A DNA stretch of 64,000 nt from Cohnella baijiui (GCF_020731285.1 NZ_JAJFOW010000026.1:1-64000), one strand, 5' to 3'. Shown: positions 35,197-44,464, counted from the stretch's first letter. A program made the numbers and translations. Notes: generated by a model not told the origin, from the letters alone.

Positions 35197-37104
35197 ATGA
35201 ACGGATACCGGGTGAGGTTCGAGCAGGGACGCGGCCATTATATGATTCTGGAGAAAGAGGCGCCGCTCCGGCGGGAAGAGATCGATCCGGTGCAGCTTGG
35301 CATGCTCAAGTCCTGCGACTTGCCGCGGCTGCTGCCGCTGGAGACGGAGGAAATGAACGGCGCGGTCCAATTCCGCTATTCCTTGACGGGCAGGCGGATG
35401 TTGAGCCAGGCTTGCCGGGCGGTCAGATGGACGATGGAAGATGCGATGGCCGCGCTGAACGCCTTGGCCGAGGCGATGGAGCAGTGCCAGGACTGCATGC
35501 TGGATGCGGATCGGCTTTTGCTTCTGGACGACTATATTTTTGCGGGGGACGGCTGGCACGATCTGCGGTTTGCCTACTTGCCCGTCGCCATCGCGAATCC
35601 GGACGTTCCTTATGCCGACGATCTGGAACGTCTTATCGTTCGCTGGTTGATGCGCGTCGCGGAATTGGACGGCACGGCGATGCAGCAGCTGCTTCGTATT
35701 GCGTCCTCCCCGGATTTCACGCCGGGCCTCTTGAAGCGGTACATTCGCCAATACATGGCGGATCGGCTGCTGCGGCCCGATCGGGAAGTCGGAACGCAGC
35801 GATCGACGGAGGCGGCCCTCCGCTCCGATAGCCGAAACAGGCTGCAGACCGATCCGGAGGCAGGGAACGCGAGATCCGTTCGGAGTACGCCGAGCAGGGA
35901 GCATATGGACGGTCGCAGTCCGCCAAGAAGAGAACGCGACGACAGTCAACAAGGAAACCGACTAGCGGGAAGAAGCGATCCTCCGGACAATCCTGGCGGG
36001 GAAAGGAAAGCGGCGAAGGAATCTTCCCGTCCTGGCGGAAAGGCGTTCGGATGGCTGCCGTCGCCGGCAGGCGACCCGCAGACGCTATCGGGCCTGATCG
36101 GGGACGGGGAAGCCGGAGAAGCCGATAAAGACGAGCCGTCCGGCAGCGAAAGCGGGACGCCGATCGGAAGATGGCGGACTTGGTTGGCGGTTGGAGGGCT
36201 TGCGGTTAGCGCGTTGGCGTGGAGGTTCCTGTACGCCGATCATCCCGGCCAACGCGGATTGCTGTTGGCGGCGGGAGTTACGTTGGGCGCAGCGGGCGTT
36301 TGCGCCTATTTATGGAACGGGACGCCGGCTACGCGAAGACGCAAGGTCGCTTCTTCGCCGGGATTGGACCATTACCGCGAACTGGACGAGGACACGGGCG
36401 GCAGCGGCACGACGCCGCGGTCCTCGGAAGGAGGGGAGAGCGGATCGGATTCCCGCGTGGCAGAGCGATTTCCGAAGCGGGGGTTGAGGTCCTGGGCGGA
36501 GCTGGACCAGGAGGTCGGGCGGGAAGCGGATGTGCAGCCTCCTCTCTGGTCGACGGATGCGGGACACAGCCCCGCGTTTGCGCCAACTTCGTCCGGCTCT
36601 CCATTGAATGAAATGCCGGGGTTGCGATCTTCGCTATTTGGCGAGTCCACGGGCGAAACGCGCCATGGTGCCGCATCCGCCGGCTGGGAGCGCGGGGAGA
36701 ATTCAGAGATGGCGGGAGAATTCCTCACCGCGAGGCTGTCGTCCGCCGACGAGGCCACCGCATTGTTATCCGGCCATGCGGGGCGACCGGGAGCGCTCTC
36801 ATACCTGGAATGGGAATCGGGAGATCGTAAATTGAACATCGCGCTGCAAGGGTCTTCGTTGATCATTGGACGTTCGGCGGATGCCGCCCAGCACGTGGAC
36901 GAGACGAACGGCGTCTCCCGCGCCCATCTGGAGATGCTTCGTCAGGCGGACCGCTGGGTTGCAAAGGACCTCGGATCGCGCAACGGGAGCTGGCTGAACG
37001 GTCAGCCGATGACGCCTTACGAACCATACCCGCTGGAGTCGGGCGACCAATTGCAGATCTCGAGCTCGATCTATCGCTACCGAGGTCAGCCTGCTTCTAT
37101 TTGA
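35197..37104 (+). CDS. DUF6382-FHA membrane protein of the Tad locus
   Basis: This 635-residue protein has an N-terminal DUF6382 domain (1-190, beginning YRVRFEQGRGHYMILEKE). A charged disordered linker follows (about 195-325), then two membrane helices (about 328-372), a second linker rich in Ser, Gly and Arg (375-535) and a C-terminal FHA domain (about 545-632, with IIGRS, GVSRAHLEM and LGSRNGSWLNG). FHA domains bind phosphothreonine, so the pilus is probably subject to Ser/Thr kinase signalling. No kinase is encoded nearby. GAGAGGGGAAGGG precedes the ATG, 59 nt after the peptidase. Confidence 0.8.
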   Translation: MNGYRVRFEQGRGHYMILEKEAPLRREEIDPVQLGMLKSCDLPRLLPLETEEMNGAVQFRYSLTGRRMLSQACRAVRWTMEDAMAALNALAEAMEQCQDCMLDADRLLLLDDYIFAGDGWHDLRFAYLPVAIANPDVPYADDLERLIVRWLMRVAELDGTAMQQLLRIASSPDFTPGLLKRYIRQYMADRLLRPDREVGTQRSTEAALRSDSRNRLQTDPEAGNARSVRSTPSREHMDGRSPPRRERDDSQQGNRLAGRSDPPDNPGGERKAAKESSRPGGKAFGWLPSPAGDPQTLSGLIGDGEAGEADKDEPSGSESGTPIGRWRTWLAVGGLAVSALAWRFLYADHPGQRGLLLAAGVTLGAAGVCAYLWNGTPATRRRKVASSPGLDHYRELDEDTGGSGTTPRSSEGGESGSDSRVAERFPKRGLRSWAELDQEVGREADVQPPLWSTDAGHSPAFAPTSSGSPLNEMPGLRSSLFGESTGETRHGAASAGWERGENSEMAGEFLTARLSSADEATALLSGHAGRPGALSYLEWESGDRKLNIALQGSSLIIGRSADAAQHVDETNGVSRAHLEMLRQADRWVAKDLGSRNGSWLNGQPMTPYEPYPLESGDQLQISSSIYRYRGQPASI

Positions 37105-37143
37105 TACGCGAGGAGGCCGCACGGCTCGAAGTACAACAGGGAA

Positions 37144-37165
37144 AGACCGCCCATGCAGGCGGTCT
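37144..37165. terminator. Hairpin between the Tad operon and the SDR gene
   Basis: The stem AGACCGCC/GGCGGTCT has short T-rich flanks on both strands. It is a probable shared terminator for the converging units. Confidence 0.5.
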
Positions 37166-37196
37166 CGCGATCTTGATAGGAATAATCGATTTGCGA

Positions 37197-38174
37197 TTAC
37201 GCTCTCTCGCCCGACGGGGACCGATGCAGGTTCCTAAGCGCATCCTCCAAGCGGGGAAAGCGAAAACGGAAGCCGTGGTCGAGCGCCTTGCGGGGGACGG
37301 CATGCTGCCCGGTGAGCAACAGGCAAGACATCTCGCCAAGAGCCGTTCGGATCAGCGACGCGGGGACTGGGAACCAGTGCGGGCGTCCGATAACCCGGCC
37401 CAATGTCTTGCCGAACGTGTCATTATCGACCGTCTCCGGGCCGATGGCGTTGACGGGGCCGCTCATTTCCGCAGTGTCGAGACTGAACAGAATGAGAGAG
37501 ACGATGTCGTCCAGATGAATCCAAGGCATGCCTTGCTTGCCCGAGCCAAGCCGTCCGCCGACGAATAGCCGGTGAGGCAGACGCAGGAGGGGGAAGGCGC
37601 CGCCCGTCCGGCCAAGAACGAGACCGATGCGCAGCTTCACGAGACGCCGGGTCGGGATGCGATCCGCCGCAGCCTCCCATTCCATAATGGTACGACCAAG
37701 AAAGTCGGCGGGCCGGGCGGGTGCGGATTCGTCGAAAGGACGGATCGAGTCGCCGCTCTCATTTACGATGGACGCAGAAGCATCGGACGAAGGACCTGCG
37801 CTGCCGCCGGTATAGGAGTGGCCGTAGAGCGAAATGCCCGAGGCGTTCACGACGACGGCGGGCGGCTCGTCCAAGCGCCGGACGATATCGGCGACGCGCT
37901 CGGCGGCGATCAAGCGAGACTGGAGGACGCGTTGTTGGGCCGCAGCCGACCAGCGCTGATTGATTGATTCGCCCGCCAGGTTGACGATGGCGTAAGTGCC
38001 CCCGCCGAGCGTCGGATCGGCGGCCCATTCGTCCCACGTCGCATAGCGAAAGCCTGCGGCAGGAGCCGCAGGCTTGTGGCGGGTGATGATCCAAGCTTCG
38101 TCTCCGCGCGCTTCGAGCGCGCGGGTCAGCGCCGTTCCGATGAATCCGGTACCGCCGCAGATCAGGACGCGCAT
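37197..38174 (-). CDS. TIGR01777-family SDR oxidoreductase (YfcH-like)
   Basis: This 325-residue extended SDR protein has an N-terminal NAD(P) motif GGTGFIGTAL (positions 7-16) and the TIGR01777 signature with a C-terminal DUF1731-like segment (ALDHGFRFRFPRLEDALRNL). Family members are called epimerases but have no settled substrate. The ATG at 38174 has GAGGTG 7 nt upstream. It stands alone. Confidence 0.85.
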   Translation of the reverse strand: MRVLICGGTGFIGTALTRALEARGDEAWIITRHKPAAPAAGFRYATWDEWAADPTLGGGTYAIVNLAGESINQRWSAAAQQRVLQSRLIAAERVADIVRRLDEPPAVVVNASGISLYGHSYTGGSAGPSSDASASIVNESGDSIRPFDESAPARPADFLGRTIMEWEAAADRIPTRRLVKLRIGLVLGRTGGAFPLLRLPHRLFVGGRLGSGKQGMPWIHLDDIVSLILFSLDTAEMSGPVNAIGPETVDNDTFGKTLGRVIGRPHWFPVPASLIRTALGEMSCLLLTGQHAVPRKALDHGFRFRFPRLEDALRNLHRSPSGERA

Positions 38175-38214
38175 GACGGAACACCTCACCCCGGTTTGAT
38201 GATGGCTTGTCGAA

Positions 38215-38655
38215 TCAAGCTTTGTCGATCGACAGAATCGTCAACTGCTTCTGCGACGCATCGCCATCGACACTCGTAATCTCGTATTTGAACTTGACCT
38301 TTGTGCCCTCGGCCCAATCCGAGACCTTGTCCACGATATCGGGGTCCACCTGGAAGGTCGTCGGACCGTCGGACGTCTTGATCTCAATAGAATGCGTGTC
38401 GCCGAGTCCGGTAAATTCACCCGTGTCTTCTTTGGTTTCCTTGTCCGCCGGCTGAGTGCCGGAATCGGATGCGCTGGCCGACGGCGACGGCTCGTTGGAA
38501 GCCGGTGCGCTGGCGGATGACGTCGGGCTAGCCGACGGCGAGGCGTTCGCGTTTTTGTTGCCGTTGTCGCTGCAGCCGGTGCCCATCAAGAGCATCGTCA
38601 GCACGGCGACGGCCCAAGCGGAGTGTTTTCCATAGCGGTTCAGGTTGTTCAACAT
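38215..38655 (-). CDS. Small lipoprotein, hypothetical
   Basis: This 146-residue protein has a signal peptide with lipobox LLMGTGC, so it should be lipid-anchored outside the membrane. A Ser/Ala/Pro-rich spacer (about 37-75) is followed by a compact domain of about 65 residues (DTHSIEIKTSDGPTTFQVDP onward) that looks like a small beta-barrel. The function is unknown. GGAGGTG lies 9 nt before the ATG at 38655. The spacer looks like a cell-wall crossing linker. Confidence 0.65.
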   Translation of the reverse strand: MLNNLNRYGKHSAWAVAVLTMLLMGTGCSDNGNKNANASPSASPTSSASAPASNEPSPSASASDSGTQPADKETKEDTGEFTGLGDTHSIEIKTSDGPTTFQVDPDIVDKVSDWAEGTKVKFKYEITSVDGDASQKQLTILSIDKA

Positions 38656-38850
38656 GCAATCGTGCACCTCCATAGCAGTCGTCCATCTCAGTTGCGTTGA
38701 ATACCTTCACTAGAGTTAGACGATGACCGAGCCCAAAGGTTTCGTTTTTTTCCCGGGGCGGGACGCCGGTCATGGAATCGGGAGGCTTCGAAACGTTGGC
38801 GGAACGGTGTGTATCCCGCGAACCGACGCGCGGAACGCGATACCGACGAC

Positions 38851-38960
38851 GCCATATGGACACACGCGAAGCAACGGCATGACACCGAATGGACGCACGC
38901 GAACGCAATGCCACGACGCCATATGGACGCGCGCGAACGCAGTGCCACGGCGCCGAATGC
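38851..38960. repeat. Imperfect direct repeats, period 33-34 bp
   Basis: About three and a half copies of a GC-rich unit (consensus starting CCATATGGACGCACGCGAAC) repeat at 38856, 38889, 38923 and 38957, counted by the ATGGA or ATGCA core. They fill the gap before the DUF2621 gene stop. No gene is seen between 38656 and 38964. Confidence 0.75.
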
Positions 38961-38964
38961 AGCT

Positions 38965-39405
38965 TCAGCCGAGCAGGTGGCGGTACGGCGTATAATCGAT
39001 CTGATTCTTCTCGAGGAAGTTGATCAGGAACGTGTGATCCCGCTTCGGCGTGGCGAGGATGTAACCCCGGATGCAATGCTCCTCCGTCACGTGGGGCTCG
39101 CCGCTCTCGACCGCGAGCTGCCCGATCTGGGCGGCGATCGAATGCTTGGCGATGTCGCGGAACGCGCTCGGAACCGGGGAGACGAGCTTGTCCAGCAGCG
39201 CTTTGGTTTCCTCGGTCCAAAGCGGCCGGCTCAGTTCGACCCAGTGATTTTGCCAGTCGAGCTTCGACTTGCCGTCGGATTTCGGCAGCACTTTCAAAAA
39301 TTTGCGAAACATAAAGAATCCGCCGATAGCCATAAACGCCACCAGCACGATCGTCCAAAACCCGATGCTGTACATAAACCAGTCGGGAGCGGATTTCATC
39401 CACAT
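38965..39405 (-). CDS. DUF2621-family protein (YneK-like)
   Basis: This 146-residue protein has one N-terminal membrane helix (about 10-33). Its C-terminal domain (RDIAKHSIAAQIGQLA onward, 82-145) resembles the small PCP-reductase-type helical domain of DUF2621 proteins in Bacillales. The function is unknown. GAGGTG lies 7 nt before the ATG. It is divergent from the endonuclease IV gene. Confidence 0.75.
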   Translation of the reverse strand: MWMKSAPDWFMYSIGFWTIVLVAFMAIGGFFMFRKFLKVLPKSDGKSKLDWQNHWVELSRPLWTEETKALLDKLVSPVPSAFRDIAKHSIAAQIGQLAVESGEPHVTEEHCIRGYILATPKRDHTFLINFLEKNQIDYTPYRHLLG

Positions 39406-39542
39406 CTTCCGTCACCTCGTTTCTAAATTATAGCCGATTTCTAGATTTATTTCGACGTTCGCGATACAATAGGGGGTGATTTTAATGGGACGAGCCGGGC
39501 CCTCTCGGGCTAGCGGCGTCCGATTCGGAGAGGAGCATGATT

Positions 39543-40673
39543 ATGCTGAAGATCGGTTCGCACGTGTCTTTTTCGGACAAGGGGTTGCTCACCGCGACCA
39601 ATGAAGCGAAAACCTACGGTTCCAGCACCTTCATGATATACACCGGGGCCCCGCAGAACACGCGGCGCAAGCCCATTGAGAACCTGTACATTCCCGAAGG
39701 CCGCGAAGCGATGGCGGAAGCCGGCATCGGCGAGATCGTCGTGCACGCGCCCTACATTATCAATCTCGGCTCTTATAAGGAAGACACGTTCGATCTGGCG
39801 GTCAACTTCCTGCAGGAAGAGATTCGCCGGACGAACGCGATCGGCGTGAAAAACATCGTCCTGCACCCGGGCGCCTACACGGACAAGGATGCGGAGTACG
39901 GCATCGCGCGCATCGCGGAAGGCCTGAACGAAGTGTTGGAGGCGACCAAGGAGACCGACGTCAATATCGCGCTCGAGACGATGGCGGGCAAAGGCTCGGA
40001 GATCGGGCGGAGCTTCGAGGAGCTCGCGGCCATCATCGAAAAGGTGCGCGACAATCACCGTCTGACCGTCTGTCTGGATACGTGCCACGTGCACGATGCG
40101 GGATACGACATCGTCAACGACCTGGACGGCGTGCTGAAGCGGTTCGACGAGGTCGTCGGCCTGGACCGCATCGCGGTCGTCCACTTGAACGACAGCAAAA
40201 ATCCGGTCGGCGCCGCCAAGGACCGCCACGCGCCGGTCGGATCGGGCTGGCTCGGTTACGAGGCGCTCAACAACGTGGTCAACCACGAGCTGCTCCGCGA
40301 CCGTCCGTTCGTGCTCGAGACGCCTTGGATCGGGAAAAAAGCGGGCGGCGAACGCCCGATGTACGAAGCGGAAATCGCGCTCCTGCGCGGCGACGTGGAC
40401 GCGCGCTTCGGCGGCGAGTTCCTGGAGGACGTCGAGCGTCTCCATCATTTTTTCCAGAAGCAGGACATTCATCCCCGCTCGTTCATCCTGAACACGTGGG
40501 AGGTGCTCAAGTCCGACGCCAAGGCAAAGAAGGCCGATCCGCGCGAGCCGATGGAGCGGCTGTACGACCTGGCGATCGAGCACCGCGTCCTGTCGCCGGA
40601 ATACAGCGAAGAAGCGGTCAATCAGCGCCTGACCGTTTACCTCGCCGGCAAGGAATGGCTGGCCAAGGTTTAA
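39543..40673 (+). CDS. nfo: Endonuclease IV (AP endonuclease) with long C-terminal extension
   Basis: This 376-residue zinc-dependent AP endonuclease of base excision repair is recognised by MLKIGSHVS at the start, HPGAYTD near 110, ALETMAGKGSEIG near 143, CLDTCHVHDAG near 178 and VVHLNDSKNPVGAAKDRHA near 215. The catalytic TIM barrel ends near residue 285. About 90 further residues (from FLEDVERLHHFFQKQDIHPR) are not part of ordinary Nfo (about 280-300 aa). The ATG at 39543 is preferred over one 6 nt upstream because of the spacing to GGAGAGGAG. Confidence 0.9.
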   Translation: MLKIGSHVSFSDKGLLTATNEAKTYGSSTFMIYTGAPQNTRRKPIENLYIPEGREAMAEAGIGEIVVHAPYIINLGSYKEDTFDLAVNFLQEEIRRTNAIGVKNIVLHPGAYTDKDAEYGIARIAEGLNEVLEATKETDVNIALETMAGKGSEIGRSFEELAAIIEKVRDNHRLTVCLDTCHVHDAGYDIVNDLDGVLKRFDEVVGLDRIAVVHLNDSKNPVGAAKDRHAPVGSGWLGYEALNNVVNHELLRDRPFVLETPWIGKKAGGERPMYEAEIALLRGDVDARFGGEFLEDVERLHHFFQKQDIHPRSFILNTWEVLKSDAKAKKADPREPMERLYDLAIEHRVLSPEYSEEAVNQRLTVYLAGKEWLAKV

Positions 40674-40716
40674 CGGACGCAATCCGCAATCGAAGGAAAG
40701 AGGTCGGAACTTACCC

Positions 40717-41619
40717 ATGAGTCAAAACGTGTATCAACCGCAAGACGCCAAGGGGCGCGACGACAAGACGAACCGCGCGAGAATGCTGATCTCCTGCCCG
40801 GATCGCGCGGGTATCGTTGCGGCCGTGTCGCAATTCCTGTACGAGCAGGGCGCGAACATCGTCCAATCGGATCAGTACACCATGGACCCCGAAGGCGGCA
40901 TGTTCTTCATGCGCATCGAGTTCGACCTGCAGAACCTGGAGCAGAATCTGCCTTCCCTGCAGGAGGACTTTACGCGCGTCGCGGACCGCTTCGAGATGCG
41001 CTGGAGCGTCTACCGCGCCAGCCGCAAGAAGCGTCTTGCCATTTTCGTTTCGAAGGAAGACCACTGTCTGCTGGAGCTGCTCTGGCAATGGCAGGCCGGC
41101 GACCTGGAAGCGGACATCGCCATGGTCATCAGCAACCACAACGATATGCGCGGGCTCGTCGAGTCGTTCGGCATTCCGTACCATCATATCCCCGTGACGC
41201 CGGACACGAAGGCGGAAGCCGAGCGCCAGCAGCTCGAGCTGACGTCCGGCAAGGTCGATCTGGTCATTCTGGCCCGCTACATGCAGATCGTGACGCCCAA
41301 GTTCATCGAGCGCTTCACGAACCGGATCATCAATATTCACCACTCGTTCCTGCCGGCATTCGTGGGCGGGAAGCCGTATCAACAAGCGTACGATCGCGGC
41401 GTCAAGCTGATCGGAGCTACCGCGCACTACGTGACGGCCGAGCTCGACGCCGGTCCGATCATCGAGCAGGACGTCCAGCGCGTCAGTCACCGCGATAACG
41501 TCTCGGAGCTGAAGCGGATGGGCCGCCATATCGAGCGGATCGTGCTCGCCCGCGCCGTGAAGTGGCATGCGGAAGACCGTCTCGTCGTCTATCAAAACAA
41601 GACCGTCGTCTTTATCTAG
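40717..41619 (+). CDS. purU: Formyltetrahydrofolate deformylase
   Basis: This 300-residue enzyme hydrolyses 10-formyl-THF to THF and formate and balances one-carbon pools. An N-terminal ACT domain (about 22-95, LISCPDRAGIVAAVSQFLYE) is followed by a formyltransferase-like domain. The conserved NIHHSFLPAFVGGKPYQQAY is near residue 207 and the catalytic ATAHYVTAELDAGPII near 236. AAAGAGG lies about 12 nt before the ATG. Confidence 0.95.
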   Translation: MSQNVYQPQDAKGRDDKTNRARMLISCPDRAGIVAAVSQFLYEQGANIVQSDQYTMDPEGGMFFMRIEFDLQNLEQNLPSLQEDFTRVADRFEMRWSVYRASRKKRLAIFVSKEDHCLLELLWQWQAGDLEADIAMVISNHNDMRGLVESFGIPYHHIPVTPDTKAEAERQQLELTSGKVDLVILARYMQIVTPKFIERFTNRIINIHHSFLPAFVGGKPYQQAYDRGVKLIGATAHYVTAELDAGPIIEQDVQRVSHRDNVSELKRMGRHIERIVLARAVKWHAEDRLVVYQNKTVVFI

Positions 41620-41642
41620 GCGCGGCTGACTGGAGACGAGCG

Positions 41643-41846
41643 ATGACGGAGCAGCGGAAGATCGTCGAAGGGCGCGTCGCTTACGACGTGGAGAACGACG
41701 AGTGGGTCATGTACGTGGACGACAAGTTCGTCGAGATGGGCGACCTGTACGCGGCGGTCAATCGGCGGCTAGCCGAGCAAGGCGAGCCGCCCTTGGTTGC
41801 CGGCGATGAATTGGAAGTCAAGCTTCGGCGCGCGCAAACCGGCTGA
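41643..41846 (+). CDS. Small acidic hypothetical protein
   Basis: This 67-residue soluble, acidic protein (VAYDVENDEWVMYVDDKFVE) is not recognised. GGAGACGAG lies just before the ATG, 23 nt after purU, so it may be co-transcribed with it. The terminator stem overlaps its last codons. Confidence 0.55.
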   Translation: MTEQRKIVEGRVAYDVENDEWVMYVDDKFVEMGDLYAAVNRRLAEQGEPPLVAGDELEVKLRRAQTG

Positions 41847-41861
41847 CAAAGCCGGTTTTTG
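41836..41861 (+). terminator. Terminator overlapping the end of the small acidic gene
   Basis: The stem AAACCGGCT/AGCCGGTTT is followed by T residues. The stop codon TGA at 41844-41846 lies in its loop. Confidence 0.85.
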
Positions 41862-41966
41862 TGCTAGTTGGAGGTCTCGCGGGATCGCGGGGCAGGGGCT
41901 TGCAAATGCAGGTTCATTCCTTGTTTTTCGCGCGCTCCGCACCCTCTCTTGTCCGTACAAGCCGTG

Positions 41967-41995
41967 TGGTAATATGAGGGTCGGCGTGGTACAAT
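41967..41995 (+). promoter_or_regulatory. Candidate promoter of tkt
   Basis: A TACAAT (41990-41995) is preceded at 17 bp by TGGTAA, a weak -35 (41967-41972). It lies about 100 bp before the start codon. Confidence 0.35.
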
Positions 41996-42093
41996 AGGCA
42001 GGATTAACTGCACCGAGTTAAAGGATTAACGTACATTGCGCATGTCACGAGCATCTATCGTTCGTGCAAATAGAGAAGGAGGACCTCTTACGT

Positions 42094-44109
42094 ATGACAA
42101 CAAGTTCCAAAACGGTTGAGCAACTGTCCGTCACGACGATCCGTACCTTGGCGATCGACGCCATCGAGAAGGCGAAGTCCGGCCATCCCGGCATGCCGAT
42201 GGGCGCCGCTCCGATGGGCTATCAGCTATTCGCGAAGACGATGAAGCACAATCCGTCGCATCCGGAATGGATCGACCGCGACCGCTTCGTCCTCTCGGCC
42301 GGCCACGGCTCGATGCTGCTCTACTCCCTGCTTCACCTGAGCGGCTACGATCTGCCAATCGAAGAGCTGAAGAACTTCCGTCAATGGGGCTCCAAGACGC
42401 CGGGCCACCCGGAGTTCGGCCACACGGCGGGCGTCGACGCGACGACCGGTCCGCTCGGCCAAGGCATCGCGATGGCGGTCGGCATGGCGATGGCGGAAGC
42501 GCAGCTGGGCGCTACATACAACCGCGATGGCTTTGACGTCATCAACCACTTTACCTACTCCATCTGCGGCGACGGCGACCTGTCCGAAGGCATCTCGTCC
42601 GAGTCGGCTTCGCTCGCCGGCCACCTGCAGCTCGGCAAGCTGGTCGTCCTGTACGATTCGAACGATATTTCTCTCGACGGCGAGTTGAGCCTCTCGTTCT
42701 CCGAAAGCGTCAAAAAACGCTTCGAAGGCTACAACTGGCAAGTGCTCCGCGTCGATGACGGCAACGACCTGAACGCGCTGGCGAAGGCGATCGCCGAAGC
42801 CCAGGCCGAAACGTCCAAGCCGACGTTGATCGAAGTGAAGACGGTCATCGGCTTCGGCTCGCCCAACAAGGGCGGCAAGGGCGGCCACGCCGGCCCGCAC
42901 GGCTCTCCGCTCGGCACCGAGGAAGCCAAGCTGACGAAAAGCTTCTACGAGTGGGATCACCCGGACTTCTTCGTGCCGGACGAAGTGCGCGCGCACTTTG
43001 CCGAAGTGAAGGCAAAAGGCGAAGCGGCGAATGCCGCTTGGGACGAGCAATTCGCGAAGTACAAGGCCGCGCATCCGGAGCTGGCCGCCCAGTTGGAGCA
43101 GGCGCTCGCCCGCGAGCTGCCGCAAGGCTGGGATAAAGAGCTGCCGGTTTACTCGACCGAGGACAAGCCTCTGTCCACCCGCGTCGCATCCGGCAACGCG
43201 CTGAACGGACTCGCCAAGAACGTTCCGAACCTCGTTGGCGGCTCGGCCGACCTGGAGAGCTCCACGATGACGCATTTGAAGGGGCTGCCGGTCTACAACG
43301 CGAGCGACTACGCGGGCCGCAACATCTACTTCGGCGTCCGCGAATTCGGCATGGCGGCGGCGATGAACGGCATTTCGCTGCATGGCGGCCTGCGCGTATA
43401 CGGCGGCACGTTCTTCGTATTTACCGACTATCTGCGTCCGGCCGTCCGCCTCGCCAGCATCATGAAGCAGCCGGTCGTCTACGTGCTGACGCACGACTCC
43501 ATCGCCGTCGGCGAAGACGGTCCGACGCACGAGCCGATCGAGCAGCTCGCTTCGATCCGGGTTATTCCGGGACTGACCGTCATCCGTCCGGCGGACGGCA
43601 ACGAGACTTCGGCGGCTTGGGCATACGCGCTCGAGAACACGGACAACCCGGTCGCGCTGGTGCTGACCCGTCAGAATCTGCCGATCCTGGCGGGCACGGC
43701 CGAAAAGGCGCGCCAAGGCATCAAGCAAGGCGGCTACATCGTCTCCGAAGCCGCGAACGGGCAGCCGCAAGGCATCCTGATCGCGACGGGCTCCGAGGTG
43801 CAGCTCGCGGTCGCTTCCCAGAAGGCGTTGGCGGAGCAGGGCATTCATGTCCGCGTCGTGAGCCTGCCGAGCTGGGATCTGTTCGAAGCGCAATCGCAGG
43901 AGTACCGCGACAGCGTCATTCCGAAGGGGATCAAGGCGCGTCTCGCGATCGAGATGGCTTCTCCGTTCGGATGGGAGCGCTATGTCGGCGATAGCGGCGC
44001 CGTGCTGGGCATCACCACGTTCGGCGCATCCGCGCCAGGCGACCGTGTCATCGCGGAATACGGCTTTACGGTCGAGAACGTCGTCGCGCAATTCAAGAAG
44101 CTGGTGTAA
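42094..44109 (+). CDS. tkt: Transketolase
   Basis: This 671-residue thiamine-diphosphate enzyme of the pentose phosphate pathway transfers two-carbon units between sugar phosphates. The ThDP-binding motif is GDGDLSEGISSES (near 163) and the central phosphate/substrate region HDSIAVGEDGPTHEP (near 470); SGHPGMPMG is near 29. Length is full. AAGGAGG lies 11 nt before the ATG. The following ppnP starts 37 nt later on the same strand. Confidence 0.97.
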   Translation: MTTSSKTVEQLSVTTIRTLAIDAIEKAKSGHPGMPMGAAPMGYQLFAKTMKHNPSHPEWIDRDRFVLSAGHGSMLLYSLLHLSGYDLPIEELKNFRQWGSKTPGHPEFGHTAGVDATTGPLGQGIAMAVGMAMAEAQLGATYNRDGFDVINHFTYSICGDGDLSEGISSESASLAGHLQLGKLVVLYDSNDISLDGELSLSFSESVKKRFEGYNWQVLRVDDGNDLNALAKAIAEAQAETSKPTLIEVKTVIGFGSPNKGGKGGHAGPHGSPLGTEEAKLTKSFYEWDHPDFFVPDEVRAHFAEVKAKGEAANAAWDEQFAKYKAAHPELAAQLEQALARELPQGWDKELPVYSTEDKPLSTRVASGNALNGLAKNVPNLVGGSADLESSTMTHLKGLPVYNASDYAGRNIYFGVREFGMAAAMNGISLHGGLRVYGGTFFVFTDYLRPAVRLASIMKQPVVYVLTHDSIAVGEDGPTHEPIEQLASIRVIPGLTVIRPADGNETSAAWAYALENTDNPVALVLTRQNLPILAGTAEKARQGIKQGGYIVSEAANGQPQGILIATGSEVQLAVASQKALAEQGIHVRVVSLPSWDLFEAQSQEYRDSVIPKGIKARLAIEMASPFGWERYVGDSGAVLGITTFGASAPGDRVIAEYGFTVENVVAQFKKLV

Positions 44110-44146
44110 TTCGCACCGTTGCTGATCCATAGGAGGCTGTCCGTTC

Positions 44147-44464
44147 ATGTCGCAATTCGATAACGTAAGCGTAGTAAAGCAAGCCAACGTCTACTTCGAC
44201 GGCAAAGTGACGAGCCGCACCGTGCTGTTCGCGGACGGCACGCGCAAGACGCTGGGCATCATGCTCCCGGGCGAGTACGAGTTCGGTACCGCCGAAGCCG
44301 AAATCATGGAATTTCTGGCCGGCGAGCTGACCGTCCAGCTGCCCGGCAGCGACGAGTGGATCGCGATCTCCGGCACGGGCGAATTCACCGTCCCGGCCAA
44401 CAGCAAGTTCAAGCTCAAGGTGACCCAGGTCGCCGACTATGTCTGCTCGTATCTGAGCGCTTAA
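44147..44464 (+). CDS. ppnP: Pyrimidine/purine nucleoside phosphorylase (PpnP)
   Basis: This 105-residue small cupin of the YaiE/DUF1255 family phosphorolyses several nucleosides to base and (deoxy)ribose-1-phosphate. The signature GEYEFGTAEAEIMEF is present. AGGAGG lies 9 nt before the ATG. Its place after tkt makes sense, since the pentose product enters the pentose phosphate pathway. Confidence 0.9.
   Translation: MSQFDNVSVVKQANVYFDGKVTSRTVLFADGTRKTLGIMLPGEYEFGTAEAEIMEFLAGELTVQLPGSDEWIAISGTGEFTVPANSKFKLKVTQVADYVCSYLSA

Noticed and set aside
42226..44187. 653-codon frame opposite the transketolase gene
   Set aside because: It is a shadow of tkt in GC-rich DNA, with no ribosome site or recognisable domain.
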